Part shown: one piece after another, positions 32,806 to 40,543 of the stretch
Layout of the letters: each line of letters opens with the position of its first letter
Numbering within the stretch: position 1 is the first letter of the stretch
Assembly: GCA_938045435.1 (NCBI GenBank)
Contig: CALIBA010000186.1
Coordinates: forward strand, 1 to 46,509
Length of the DNA: 46,509 nucleotides
DNA from: an uncultured Selenomonas sp.
GTDB lineage: Bacteria; Bacillota; Negativicutes; Selenomonadales; Selenomonadaceae
Direction of reading: 5' to 3'
The notes under the pieces: model-generated
The model's input: the letters and a program-made list of their open reading frames with translations, nothing else
The model's database searches: none
What the model was told of the DNA's origin: nothing
Program-made: the position numbers and the translations under genes

Positions 32806-34974
32806 TTAGAGATCCATCGACATCGTCAGCGCAATCGTGCGCGGCGTCGAGAGATAGATATTATTGTCGCCGCGCGACACCATCCAGTAGTTCTTATTGA
32901 AGAGATTATACACCGTAAGACCGAACTGCACCGGCATGTGCCCGAGCGTCGTTCGGTAGTTCATGCCGACATCAAACACCGTCGTCGCGGGAGACTTGAA
33001 CTTTTCATAGAGAATCCACGAGCGTCCCGTATAGGTCATGCGGCCGAAGAAATTCAGCCGCTCGTCTGCATCATAGCGCACAAGCATCGTCCCGTTCCAG
33101 CGCGGCTGTCCGTCCTCTGTCACACCGTCGCGCAGTCCGCCCGCCGTCTTTTTATAGACGGCCTGCATATAGGCCGTACCGAGCGCCATAGACCACTTCG
33201 GCGCAAGGCGCCCCGTAACCCCAAGCTCTATGCCGCGGTGGCGGAGCTTTCCGTCCTGCTCCAGATAGGCAAGCCCGCCGCGATCGACACGGATATTGTT
33301 CGCCTGCTCGATGTCAAAGAAGGCGAGGGAGGTCGTCAGCCCCTTGTTCGTATACTTAACGCCAATCTCATTCTGCTTCGTCTTGGCCGGCGGCAGGACG
33401 GCGTTGTTATTCACATAGGAACTGCCGACAATCGTCCCCGACTCGAAATACTCTGCATGGCTCGCATAGATGGAGACTTTCTCCGACGGGCGGTAGGTCA
33501 GCGCATAGGTCGGCGTCGTCGCACTCGAATGCGTCTTGGCGGTCTCGCGCCCCGCTGCATTATACGCATCCACATCGGACGAATGGTGATGAATGCCGAG
33601 CAGGAGATTCCATTTGTGCAACGTGATTGAATCGACGAGCGAAATGCCCTTCGTCGTCGTCTTGTTGGCAAGATACGCTTCATAGTCCGTATGCGGCTGT
33701 GCCGTCTGCCTAAGAACCCCCGTATAGATATTGCCCATGCCGAGTTGGGAGACCCGCGACCCCCTCTTTGCTGCCGAGCGCTCCCGCCATGCACGGTCTA
33801 CCGAGAGCGTGAGCGAGTGCTCTGCCGCGCCCGTATGGAGTTTCCCGTTGATGCCAAGCTGCGCATAGTGCGCCTTCTGCGGTGTCGTCGTCTGCTGCTG
33901 CTCAAGCTTAAAATCCCCCGCATCGTTAAGCAGCGTAATGGCGCTGAACCGGTACATGACATTTTGACTGAGCTTATTCTTCATCGTGCCGGCATTTAAG
34001 AACCATTTCCAGTCCTTTGACATCTGCTGCTCATGGTTGAGTGCCATCAGCCATCCATAGGATTCCTTGTCCATACCGTCAAAGGCATAGTTCCGCTTTG
34101 CCTGCGGTGCGCGCGGGAACTGCGTCACCGCAGCGCCAAGCTTAAACCAGCGCTGCCCGCCAACCACTTCGTTCTGCCGATACCCCGTGAAGAAGTTCGT
34201 CGTGCTCTTAGTACTGCGGTGGTCGATATTGACGTAGACGCTGGCAGCCTTGATCTTTTGCCCATCGACAGCCGTCTCTCCATCCACCTTCTCCGCCATG
34301 AGGCGGGCACCCCACTGCTTTGCACCGCCAAAACGGCGTGCCAGATCAAAATAGAATCCGCCGAGGCTCTTGCCCGCATGGGTCAGCGTCAGACGCGTGA
34401 GATCTTTATCTCCCGCGCGTTTTGTTGTGAAGTTCACAATACCGCCTGCCGCATTCGACTCGTAGTGTGTCCCCGTGCCCGAGAGCCCGCTGTTGGGGCC
34501 CGAGACAATATCCGCACGCTCCACCACATAGAGCGGCGCGTTGAACTGCGTGAACATATCGGGAATGCCGTTGACATAGCTGCTGCTGCCGTTCGAGCGG
34601 AATCCGCGAAGCTGAAAATCATTGTGCAGAACACTGCCCGTACCGCGAACGGACGGCGAGACTGCGAGCACACTGTCGAGTGGCTGCGACGGGCTGCCGA
34701 ACGAATCGAGCGTCTCCCGCGTGATGTTCGTCGTCGTAAACGGTGTTGCCATCGTATCCTTGTTGCCGAGGATGCCAACAGAGCCTTCACGCACCGTAAA
34801 CGTCTCGCCAATCATCTGGGCAGCACGCTCGCCTGTAATGACGATGTCCGGCAGCTCATAGTCCAGTTCGGTTCCCTTTGCCGTCTCTGCCTGTGCCGCA
34901 GCCGATGCCGTACCTGTCCACACCACCCCGAGCGAGGCGAGTGTTATGGCAAGAACAAGCCCCTTTTTCTCCAT
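32806..34974 (-). CDS. TonB-dependent receptor under a cobalamin riboswitch
   Basis: A 722-residue outer-membrane receptor. The signal peptide MEKKGLVLAITLASLGVVWT is followed by the mature motif YELPDIVITGERAAQ, shared with the two receptors at 22-26 kb. The plug has FQLRGFRSNGSSSYVNGIPD (about 122) and ESNAAGGIVNFTTKRA (about 172). The barrel ends in IALTMSMDL. GGGAGG precedes ATG 34974. The frame stays open far upstream into the riboswitch, but the signal peptide and ribosome binding site fix the start. Control by the riboswitch at 35205-35400 indicates a role in corrinoid or cobalt supply, although the plug resembles siderophore receptors more than BtuB. Confidence 0.93.
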   Translation of the reverse strand: MEKKGLVLAITLASLGVVWTGTASAAAQAETAKGTELDYELPDIVITGERAAQMIGETFTVREGSVGILGNKDTMATPFTTTNITRETLDSFGSPSQPLDSVLAVSPSVRGTGSVLHNDFQLRGFRSNGSSSYVNGIPDMFTQFNAPLYVVERADIVSGPNSGLSGTGTHYESNAAGGIVNFTTKRAGDKDLTRLTLTHAGKSLGGFYFDLARRFGGAKQWGARLMAEKVDGETAVDGQKIKAASVYVNIDHRSTKSTTNFFTGYRQNEVVGGQRWFKLGAAVTQFPRAPQAKRNYAFDGMDKESYGWLMALNHEQQMSKDWKWFLNAGTMKNKLSQNVMYRFSAITLLNDAGDFKLEQQQTTTPQKAHYAQLGINGKLHTGAAEHSLTLSVDRAWRERSAAKRGSRVSQLGMGNIYTGVLRQTAQPHTDYEAYLANKTTTKGISLVDSITLHKWNLLLGIHHHSSDVDAYNAAGRETAKTHSSATTPTYALTYRPSEKVSIYASHAEYFESGTIVGSSYVNNNAVLPPAKTKQNEIGVKYTNKGLTTSLAFFDIEQANNIRVDRGGLAYLEQDGKLRHRGIELGVTGRLAPKWSMALGTAYMQAVYKKTAGGLRDGVTEDGQPRWNGTMLVRYDADERLNFFGRMTYTGRSWILYEKFKSPATTVFDVGMNYRTTLGHMPVQFGLTVYNLFNKNYWMVSRGDNNIYLSTPRTIALTMSMDL

Positions 34975-35087
34975 GAAAAATTTCCTCCCTACTGCGCCTA
35001 AAAGGGCGCCCCTTCTTTCTTCATCAAAGCCCCACTGCTTTGCAGCCCTCGCACGATGCAGCAGGCATCTTTGTCTACACCGAAAGA

Positions 35088-35112
35088 GCCCCCGTCCATA
35101 ATGGACAGGGGC
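35088..35112 (-). promoter_or_regulatory. Second leader hairpin between riboswitch and receptor
   Basis: GCCCC-GTCCA (35088-35098) pairs with TGGAC-GGGGC (35102-35112) around a tiny loop. Its TGGACAGG arm is also complementary to the CCTGTCC segment of the upstream terminator (35140-35146), so the two structures could compete. Confidence 0.5.
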
Positions 35113-35123
35113 CTTCTCACACG

Positions 35124-35170
35124 AAAAAAGCCTGCCGTCCTGTCCATCGCAGGATGCAGTGGGACGGTGC
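35124..35170 (-). terminator. Riboswitch expression platform: intrinsic terminator
   Basis: Downstream of the B12 box on the minus strand, CCGTCC and GGACGG pair and the 3' arm continues GCAGGC into T6. This is the usual position for a transcription-terminating expression platform that closes when cobalamin is bound. Confidence 0.65.
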
Positions 35171-35204
35171 CTGTGCCGTGCACATGGCCGCCCCAAACGT
35201 ACGA

Positions 35205-35400
35205 GATTCGGTAGGTCTTCTGGCTCTGCTTCCTCACCTGTCTCGCCTTCCCAGTTGCCCAGTGACATCTTGAGACAGTCTCAGCATTACAGCGGCGGGA
35301 CCGCACCGGCTTTCCGTGCACGTCCCTTGCGAAACGCGCACCCGGTTTCCCTGTTACCCTATGGCACCGCCATATGCGGCGGCGTCATAGGCACCGAATC
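35205..35400 (-). ncRNA. Cobalamin (B12) riboswitch
   Basis: The minus strand shows the conserved B12 box AGCCAGAAGACCTACC at 35222-35207, one change from the classical AGCCAGGAGACCTGCC pattern apart from A/G positions. The core blocks GCCGGTGCGGTCCCGCCGC and GTCACTGGGCAACTGGGAAG occur in the expected order. The closing P1 helix is perfect: GATTCGGT (35400-35393) with ACCGAATC (35212-35205). A sigma70 promoter lies just upstream and a terminator just downstream. Riboswitches of this class bind adenosylcobalamin or related corrinoids and shut off B12 synthesis, cobalt uptake or corrinoid import genes. Confidence 0.93.
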
Positions 35401-35436
35401 TGCTTATGAAATGATACGCTGATGAATATGTATTGC

Positions 35437-35465
35437 AGTATATCCAACACCTAGAAAAATGTCAA
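35437..35465 (-). promoter_or_regulatory. Sigma70 promoter driving the riboswitch and receptor
   Basis: Minus strand: perfect TTGACA (35465-35460), a 17-nt spacer and TATACT (35442-35437). Transcription would start about 30 nt before the riboswitch P1 helix. Confidence 0.85.
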
Positions 35466-35706
35466 CAGAGCCATGCTTTTAGGTGCCTCGTCCCATAGCA
35501 CAAAGAAAACAGCCCCACAGTCCTCCTTAGTAAATCCTAATATTTTCCATAAAGATACCGCTGTAATATATCTATTTATAATTTATAATTATGGATTTTA
35601 TGTGTATTTTTCATAGTTATTTTAAAATATTAAGCAGGAAAGATACAAAAAAGGCAGAATATTTACAGAGATATAAAATTTATATATATTATTCATTTCG
35701 GTGTAC
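35466..35706. other. AT-rich intergenic stretch without a recognisable gene
   Basis: About 240 bases of A+T-rich DNA separate the riboswitch promoter from the transporter leader. Short frames here have no ribosome binding site or coding character. It probably holds the promoter of the downstream SLC13 gene, but no -35/-10 pair stands out. Confidence 0.5.
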
Positions 35707-35750
35707 AAGGCACTCACCCTCTGTGCATCGCGCTGAGGGGCGTGCCTTTT
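35707..35750 (+). terminator. Terminator-like leader hairpin before SLC13 copy 1
   Basis: AAGGCAC...CCCTC and GAGGG...GTGCCTT form a stem, with small internal mismatches, followed by TTTT. It ends 40 nt before the transporter start codon, a position fitting transcription attenuation. Confidence 0.5.
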
Positions 35751-35789
35751 GCAGGGCATTCCCCACGAGGATTGGAGAGGTAGGTAGTT

Positions 35790-37049
35790 ATGGATCCAGC
35801 AACACTGACGCTTGCCGTACTTGGCGTAGCGGCGCTATTCTTCGCCACGGAGATTATCCCGCTCGCAGTCACGGCAATGGGTGCGGCAATCGCACTGGGA
35901 CTCTTGGGGGTTTTAACGCCCAAGGAGGTATTTTCGGGGTTATCCAACTCCACTGTTGTACTCTTCGCCGGTATGTTTGTCATCGGCGCAGCGATGTTCC
36001 AAACAGGACTGGCACAATGGATTGGCATTGCCGTGGTGAAAAAATCCGGCACAAATGAGCGCGCGCTGATGATTGCCCTGATGACCATCACAATTGTGCT
36101 CTCCTCGGTATCATCGAACACGGCGACGGTCGCCTGCCTCATGCCGGTGGTCGTGCAGATCTGCGCAGCCGCAAAGATCCCGGTTTCCCCGCAGCTCATG
36201 GCGCTCGCCGTCGCGGCGAACGTCGGCGGCACCATCACGATGATCGGCACCCCGCCGAACATCCTCATGAGTGCAACACTCCAGGCGAGCGGGCTTCAGC
36301 CCTTTGGCTTCTTTGAGTTTGCATGGATCGGCATCCCCCTTTCCATCGTCGGCATTCTCTACATGCTCTCGATCGGCTATAAGCTCTGCCCACGCCATGA
36401 GGTAAAAGTCGAGGGCGAAGCGAAGACAGAAGAAGGCCCCAAGGACAAGAAAAAGATGATGATCTGCCTTGCGATTCTCCTGTGTGTCATCGTCGCAATG
36501 GTACTTGCCAAAGACATCAATGTGCCTATGCAGACATCCGCCATCATCGGCGCACTCGCCTGTGTCCTCACGGGCTGTCTCTCGGAAAAGCAGGCATACG
36601 CCGGCATCGATTGGACGACCATCTTCCTCTTTGCTGGTATGCTCCCGCTGGCAAGCGCCATGGATAAGAGCGGCGCAGGCAAACTCATCGCCGAGTTCGT
36701 CGTAGGGCTGATGGGCGCATCGCCCTCCCCGATCGTCATCGTCATCGCGATGTTCATTCTCTCCTGCGGTCTCACACAGTTCATGTCGAACACCGCAGCC
36801 GCGGCGCTTTTGGCCCCAATCGGTATCTCGATTGCACAGTCCATCGGCGCTTCCCCCTATCCGGTCATCATGGCAATCGGCATTGCCGCATCCTGCGCAT
36901 TTACGACGCCGGTCGCGACCCCGCCGAACACCCTCGTGCTTGGCCCCGGACAGTTCCGCTTTATGGACTACGTCAAAGTCGGCCTCCCGCTCGTCATCAT
37001 TTCACTGGGTGTCTGCGCGATTGTCATTCCGCTGGTATGGCCGTTCTAA
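35790..37049 (+). CDS. SLC13/DASS-family anion transporter, copy 1
   Basis: A 419-residue inner-membrane transporter with about eleven helices, of the divalent anion:Na+ symporter (SLC13, CitT/ArsB-like) superfamily. Two internally repeated motifs typical of the fold are visible: SSVSSNTATVACLMPV near residue 108 and LTQFMSNTAAAALLAPIG near 329. The repeated hairpin segments GGTITMIGTPPNI and AFTTPVATPPNTLVLGPGQ are also seen. Likely substrates are C4-dicarboxylates, sulfate or similar anions. GAGGTAGG precedes ATG 35790. A hairpin with a T run lies in the leader. A near-copy follows at 37439. Confidence 0.92.
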   Translation: MDPATLTLAVLGVAALFFATEIIPLAVTAMGAAIALGLLGVLTPKEVFSGLSNSTVVLFAGMFVIGAAMFQTGLAQWIGIAVVKKSGTNERALMIALMTITIVLSSVSSNTATVACLMPVVVQICAAAKIPVSPQLMALAVAANVGGTITMIGTPPNILMSATLQASGLQPFGFFEFAWIGIPLSIVGILYMLSIGYKLCPRHEVKVEGEAKTEEGPKDKKKMMICLAILLCVIVAMVLAKDINVPMQTSAIIGALACVLTGCLSEKQAYAGIDWTTIFLFAGMLPLASAMDKSGAGKLIAEFVVGLMGASPSPIVIVIAMFILSCGLTQFMSNTAAAALLAPIGISIAQSIGASPYPVIMAIGIAASCAFTTPVATPPNTLVLGPGQFRFMDYVKVGLPLVIISLGVCAIVIPLVWPF

Positions 37050-37093
37050 GACAGCATACGGAAAATAATACCGCAGCATAAAAATCTCTGTCA

Positions 37094-37133
37094 AAAATCC
37101 CCCGCAGTTCCGTGTGGACTGCGGGGGATTTTT
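37094..37133 (+). terminator. Intrinsic terminator after SLC13 copy 1
   Basis: AAATCCCCCGCAGT and ACTGCGGGGGATTT form a long perfect stem with an 8-nt loop and a T tract. Confidence 0.9.
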
Positions 37134-37438
37134 CTGCTTCAAATCGGTGCGCCACAGTCATTAGAATATTTGCCATATAACGAAAAGAGTAACTAAATGT
37201 ATGGTTTCTAATGCATATCATTCATAATTACTTATAAACTCTATGTTTTCAATATAAAACAAATGATTATAAATCAAATATATTTTATTTGTTTGTTATA
37301 TGTGCTAATTTTATAAAAATTTTTTACAAGAAAAAGAAGGTTTATCAAATAAAAAGAAGAATATAGTGGAGAAGATGAGCGCGCGGACTTCTGTCCGGGT
37401 CTGTCGTGCAAAAATAATTCTAGTAGGAGATGAGGACT
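37134..37438. other. AT-rich gap before SLC13 copy 2
   Basis: Very A+T-rich DNA carrying the leader of the second transporter. CGGAC/GTCCG at about 37384-37397 is a small hairpin close to the start. No gene, tRNA or mobile element was recognised. The sequence is not an obvious copy of the leader of the first gene. Confidence 0.5.
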
Positions 37439-38698
37439 ATGGATGCAGCAACATTAACATTGATCGTGCTGGGCGTGGCCGCGGTGTTCTTCGCCACGGA
37501 GATCATCCCGCTCGCAGTCACGGCAATGGGTGCGGCAATCGCACTGGGGCTCTTGGGGGTCCTAACACCCAAGGAGGTATTTTCCGGATTATCCAATTCC
37601 ACCGTTGTTCTCTTTGCAGGCATGTTCGTCATCGGCGCAGCGATGTTCCAAACGGGACTGGCGCAATGGATTGGAATTGCCGTGGTGAAAAAATCCGGCA
37701 CAAATGAGCGCGCGCTGATGACTGCACTGATGACCATTACAATTATTCTATCATCGGTATCATCGAATACAGCAACCGTTGCCTGCCTCATGCCGGTGGT
37801 TATCCAGATCTGCGCGGCTGCGAAGGTTCCGGTTTCCCCGCAGCTCATGGCGCTCGCCGTCGCGGCGAACGTCGGCGGCACCATCACGATGATCGGCACC
37901 CCGCCGAACATCCTCATGAGTGCAACACTCCAGGCGAGCGGGCTTCAGCCCTTTGGCTTCTTTGAGTTTGCATGGATCGGCATCCCCCTTTCCATCGTCG
38001 GCATTCTCTACATGCTCTCGATCGGCTATAAGCTCTGCCCACGCCATGAGGTAAAAGTCGAGGGCGAAGCGAAGACAGAAGAAGGCCCCAAGGACAAGAA
38101 AAAGATGATGATCTGCCTTGCGATTCTCCTGTGTGTCATCGTCGCAATGGTACTTGCCAAAGACATCAATGTGCCTATGCAGACATCCGCCATCATCGGC
38201 GCACTCGCCTGTGTCCTCACGGGCTGTCTCTCGGAAAAGCAGGCATACGCCGGCATCGATTGGACGACCATCTTCCTCTTTGCTGGTATGCTCCCGCTGG
38301 CAAGCGCCATGGATAAGAGCGGCGCAGGCAAACTCATCGCCGAGTTCGTCGTAGGGCTGATGGGCGCATCGCCCTCCCCGATCGTCATCGTCATCGCGAT
38401 GTTCATTCTCTCCTGCGGTCTCACACAGTTCATGTCGAACACCGCAGCCGCGGCGCTTTTGGCCCCAATCGGTATCTCGATTGCACAGTCCATCGGCGCT
38501 TCCCCCTATCCGGTCATCATGGCAATCGGCATTGCCGCATCCTGCGCATTTACGACGCCGGTCGCGACCCCGCCGAACACCCTCGTGCTTGGCCCCGGAC
38601 AGTTCCGCTTTATGGACTACGTCAAGGTCGGCGTACCTCTTGCCATTCTCTCTATGATTTTGTGCGCGGTTGTCATTCCGCTGGTATGGCCGTTCTAA
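37439..38698 (+). CDS. SLC13/DASS-family anion transporter, copy 2
   Basis: A 419-residue transporter that is nearly the same protein as the preceding gene. The first ~130 codons carry scattered, mostly silent changes. From about 37828 to 38625 the DNA is identical to 36179-36976, and the last 25 codons differ again (LAILSMILCAVVIPLVWPF against LVIISLGVCAIVIPLVWPF). ATG 37439 follows AGGAGATGAGGA; an ATG three codons earlier is less well placed. Both genes have intact motifs, so both are probably functional, with separate leaders and so possibly separate control. Confidence 0.92.
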   Translation: MDAATLTLIVLGVAAVFFATEIIPLAVTAMGAAIALGLLGVLTPKEVFSGLSNSTVVLFAGMFVIGAAMFQTGLAQWIGIAVVKKSGTNERALMTALMTITIILSSVSSNTATVACLMPVVIQICAAAKVPVSPQLMALAVAANVGGTITMIGTPPNILMSATLQASGLQPFGFFEFAWIGIPLSIVGILYMLSIGYKLCPRHEVKVEGEAKTEEGPKDKKKMMICLAILLCVIVAMVLAKDINVPMQTSAIIGALACVLTGCLSEKQAYAGIDWTTIFLFAGMLPLASAMDKSGAGKLIAEFVVGLMGASPSPIVIVIAMFILSCGLTQFMSNTAAAALLAPIGISIAQSIGASPYPVIMAIGIAASCAFTTPVATPPNTLVLGPGQFRFMDYVKVGVPLAILSMILCAVVIPLVWPF

Positions 38699-38860
38699 GG
38701 AATCACTGAAAATGAAGCTCGTCAGATTGGCGTAGATTTTTTCATCCGAACAAGGCGGAAAACCGGCTACAGAGCGATGCTCTATGACGGATTTTCCACC
38801 GAAGTACAGGCAAAAGATGCGTCAAGCGCCGAACGCTGAATTTATCAGCAGCTCCCTAAG
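38695..38860 (+). mobile_element. MITE-like element touching the end of SLC13 copy 2
   Basis: About 165 bp bounded by imperfect inverted ends: CTAAGGAATC-ACTGA on the left and, read inversely, CTTAGGGAGCTGCTGA on the right. The TAA stop of the transporter lies inside the left end. Inside are a hairpin-like AGAGCGATGCTCT and a longer inverted pair, GCGGAAAACC with GGATTTTCCACC (imperfect). There is no coding capacity. It resembles short dispersed non-autonomous elements, but copy number could not be checked. Confidence 0.45.
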
Positions 38861-38925
38861 ACAACGACACAAAAAATACGGACAGCTGCATGATGCACTT
38901 TCCATGCTTGGAAATGCACGCAACC

Positions 38926-38968
38926 ACAAAGCCCTCTGGCGGAGTCTCCTCTGCCGGAGGGCTTTGTG
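38926..38968. other. Strong hairpin without a T run
   Basis: CACAAAGCCCTC (38926-38937) and GAGGGCTTTGTG (38957-38968) form a 12-bp perfect stem, extended by TGGC/GCCG with a mismatch. It may be a terminator of unusual form or part of a second repeat. The remaining intergenic DNA up to 39190 shows only a possible extended -10 TATACT near 39060. Confidence 0.55.
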
Positions 38969-39190
38969 CAGTATGCCCCGCATTTTCTGCGCATTATGAA
39001 AGACCCTATTTTTCAGAAAAATTGATGCATCGCATCACCAAATCACAGCATTTTGTGATATACTATCCTTAACATAAGGAAGCGGACGCACCATGTACAC
39101 GGTGCCCGCATACCGTTTGCCCGGAAAACGCCTTGCGTCCCATCTGCGGCATATCGCGGATCAACGTTATCAGCATAAGGAGAACAGCCC

Positions 39191-40429
39191 ATGGAAAAAA
39201 AACTTTTGCTCAGCCGCCTCGAAGCCTTTGACCCGGAGATCTACGCGTTCCTGCAAGAGGAAAAACAGCGTCAGCGCTACACGCTCTCCCTCGTGCCGAG
39301 TGTCAACGCGATGTCGCCGTTTGCGGCGTATCTGGAGGGGAGCATCCTCACGAACTGCGTCTATGACCGACATGACGAGACCGCGACCGGCGGGCTGCAT
39401 CTTGAGTCCATCGTGCAGGAGCGCACCAAAGAGGTATTCGGCTGCGACCACGCCATCGTTCGCCTCGGCAACATCGCCGCCGCCTCGCGCGTGGTTTTTC
39501 ACGCCCTGCTCCAACCGGGGGACTGCGTACTTTCGTTCAACCTGCGCAAACAAGAACACATCTCGGGACTGTCCTATGTCTTTGAAAACTATGGCATCGA
39601 TCCTGCAACACAACAGATTGACTGGGGCGAGATACGCGCACATGCAGAGCGCATACGTCCGCGCATCATCATCTTCTCTCCGGTCAGCTTCCCGCGCACA
39701 ATCGACTACCGCATTCTCTCAGAGATTGCCCAATCCGTTGATGCCTATCTCTGGGTAGACATCAGCCAGACCGTCGGGCTCATCGCCGCCGGGCTGCTCC
39801 CCTCGCCCGTGATGCTCGCCGACGTTGTGACATTCTCCACAGGCGGTTCCCTGCGCGGGCCGGACGGCGCCATCCTGCTCTGTAAAAACGAGATCGCGGC
39901 ACGCATGGACGCGACCGTCGTCAATACCGGCCGTGCCGCGCTCCATATGAATCACCTCGCAGCCCTTGGCGTCGTCCTGCGTGAAGCGACGAGCGAGAAC
40001 TTCCGCCGCTACGGCGAACAGGTACTAAAGAACGCAGAGGTGCTTGCCCGCGCCCTCCGCGACCACGGTGCCTCGGTGCTGTGCGGCGGCACCGATACAC
40101 ACCTCGTGCTCGCCTCCTCGGCGGGCAATGTAGACATCGTGGAGGCGACGAACGCCATCAGCTATATGAGCGTCCGCGTCAAACGGGAAAATGTGCCGAC
40201 CATGAACCCGGGCCTTTTCCTCCACGCACTGCGCCTTTCGGCATTCAACCCGACAACGCGCTCGCTCAAAGAGGAGGATATGGCATATCTCGGTATGTTG
40301 CTGGCAAAGCCGCTGACGCAGTCCCTCTCCCCCGAGGAAATCGCAAAAGCACGCGATGAAATCATCGCCCTTGTCAAGGACAGCCCCATCTTCTCCGAGG
40401 AGTGGATGGGTGAGAATCCGGAAAACTAA
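39191..40429 (+). CDS. Serine hydroxymethyltransferase-like protein lacking the PLP lysine
   Basis: A 412-residue protein whose whole length follows serine hydroxymethyltransferase. Examples are DPEIYAFLQEEKQRQRYTL at the start, GSILTN, FGCDHAIV and ADVVTFSTGGSLRGPDGAILL. Key residues are changed. The Schiff-base Lys of the family motif THKTLRGP is Gly219 (TGGSLRGP). The catalytic Glu of SENF is Val38 (SVNA). The His of VDMAH is Gln193, while the PLP-binding Asp190 remains. The tyrosines of the EGYPGKRYYGG loop are absent. Standard glycine/serine interconversion is therefore unlikely. AAGGAG precedes ATG 39191. It is a single-gene unit ended by the palindrome at 40438. Role unknown. Confidence 0.85.
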   Translation: MEKKLLLSRLEAFDPEIYAFLQEEKQRQRYTLSLVPSVNAMSPFAAYLEGSILTNCVYDRHDETATGGLHLESIVQERTKEVFGCDHAIVRLGNIAAASRVVFHALLQPGDCVLSFNLRKQEHISGLSYVFENYGIDPATQQIDWGEIRAHAERIRPRIIIFSPVSFPRTIDYRILSEIAQSVDAYLWVDISQTVGLIAAGLLPSPVMLADVVTFSTGGSLRGPDGAILLCKNEIAARMDATVVNTGRAALHMNHLAALGVVLREATSENFRRYGEQVLKNAEVLARALRDHGASVLCGGTDTHLVLASSAGNVDIVEATNAISYMSVRVKRENVPTMNPGLFLHALRLSAFNPTTRSLKEEDMAYLGMLLAKPLTQSLSPEEIAKARDEIIALVKDSPIFSEEWMGENPEN

Positions 40430-40437
40430 AACGCCAT

Positions 40438-40489
40438 AGCAATAGCAAAAGAGCGATGAATACGTATTCATCGCTCTTTTGCTATTGCT
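40438..40489. terminator. Perfect 52-nt palindrome, bidirectional terminator
   Basis: The 26 bases from 40438 are exactly reverse-complemented by the next 26, with no loop. Central A and T runs flank GAGCGATGAATAC/GTATTCATCGCTC. It lies between two convergent genes and can terminate both. Confidence 0.9.
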
Positions 40490-40543
40490 GACATGATGCC
40501 GCTCCCGATGCGCGCCCGCAGCTTTTAGGATGTGCTGCGGCAG

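Noticed and set aside
34975..35268. N-terminal extension of the B12-regulated receptor by about 98 residues
   Set aside because: The extension reads through the leader hairpins and part of the riboswitch, has no family similarity, and would bury the signal peptide that starts at the well-placed ATG 34974.
35591..36058. Alternative plus-strand frame overlapping the start of SLC13 copy 1
   Set aside because: It begins in AT-rich leader DNA and continues out of frame inside the transporter; a matching shadow frame appears in copy 2 only because the genes are duplicates.
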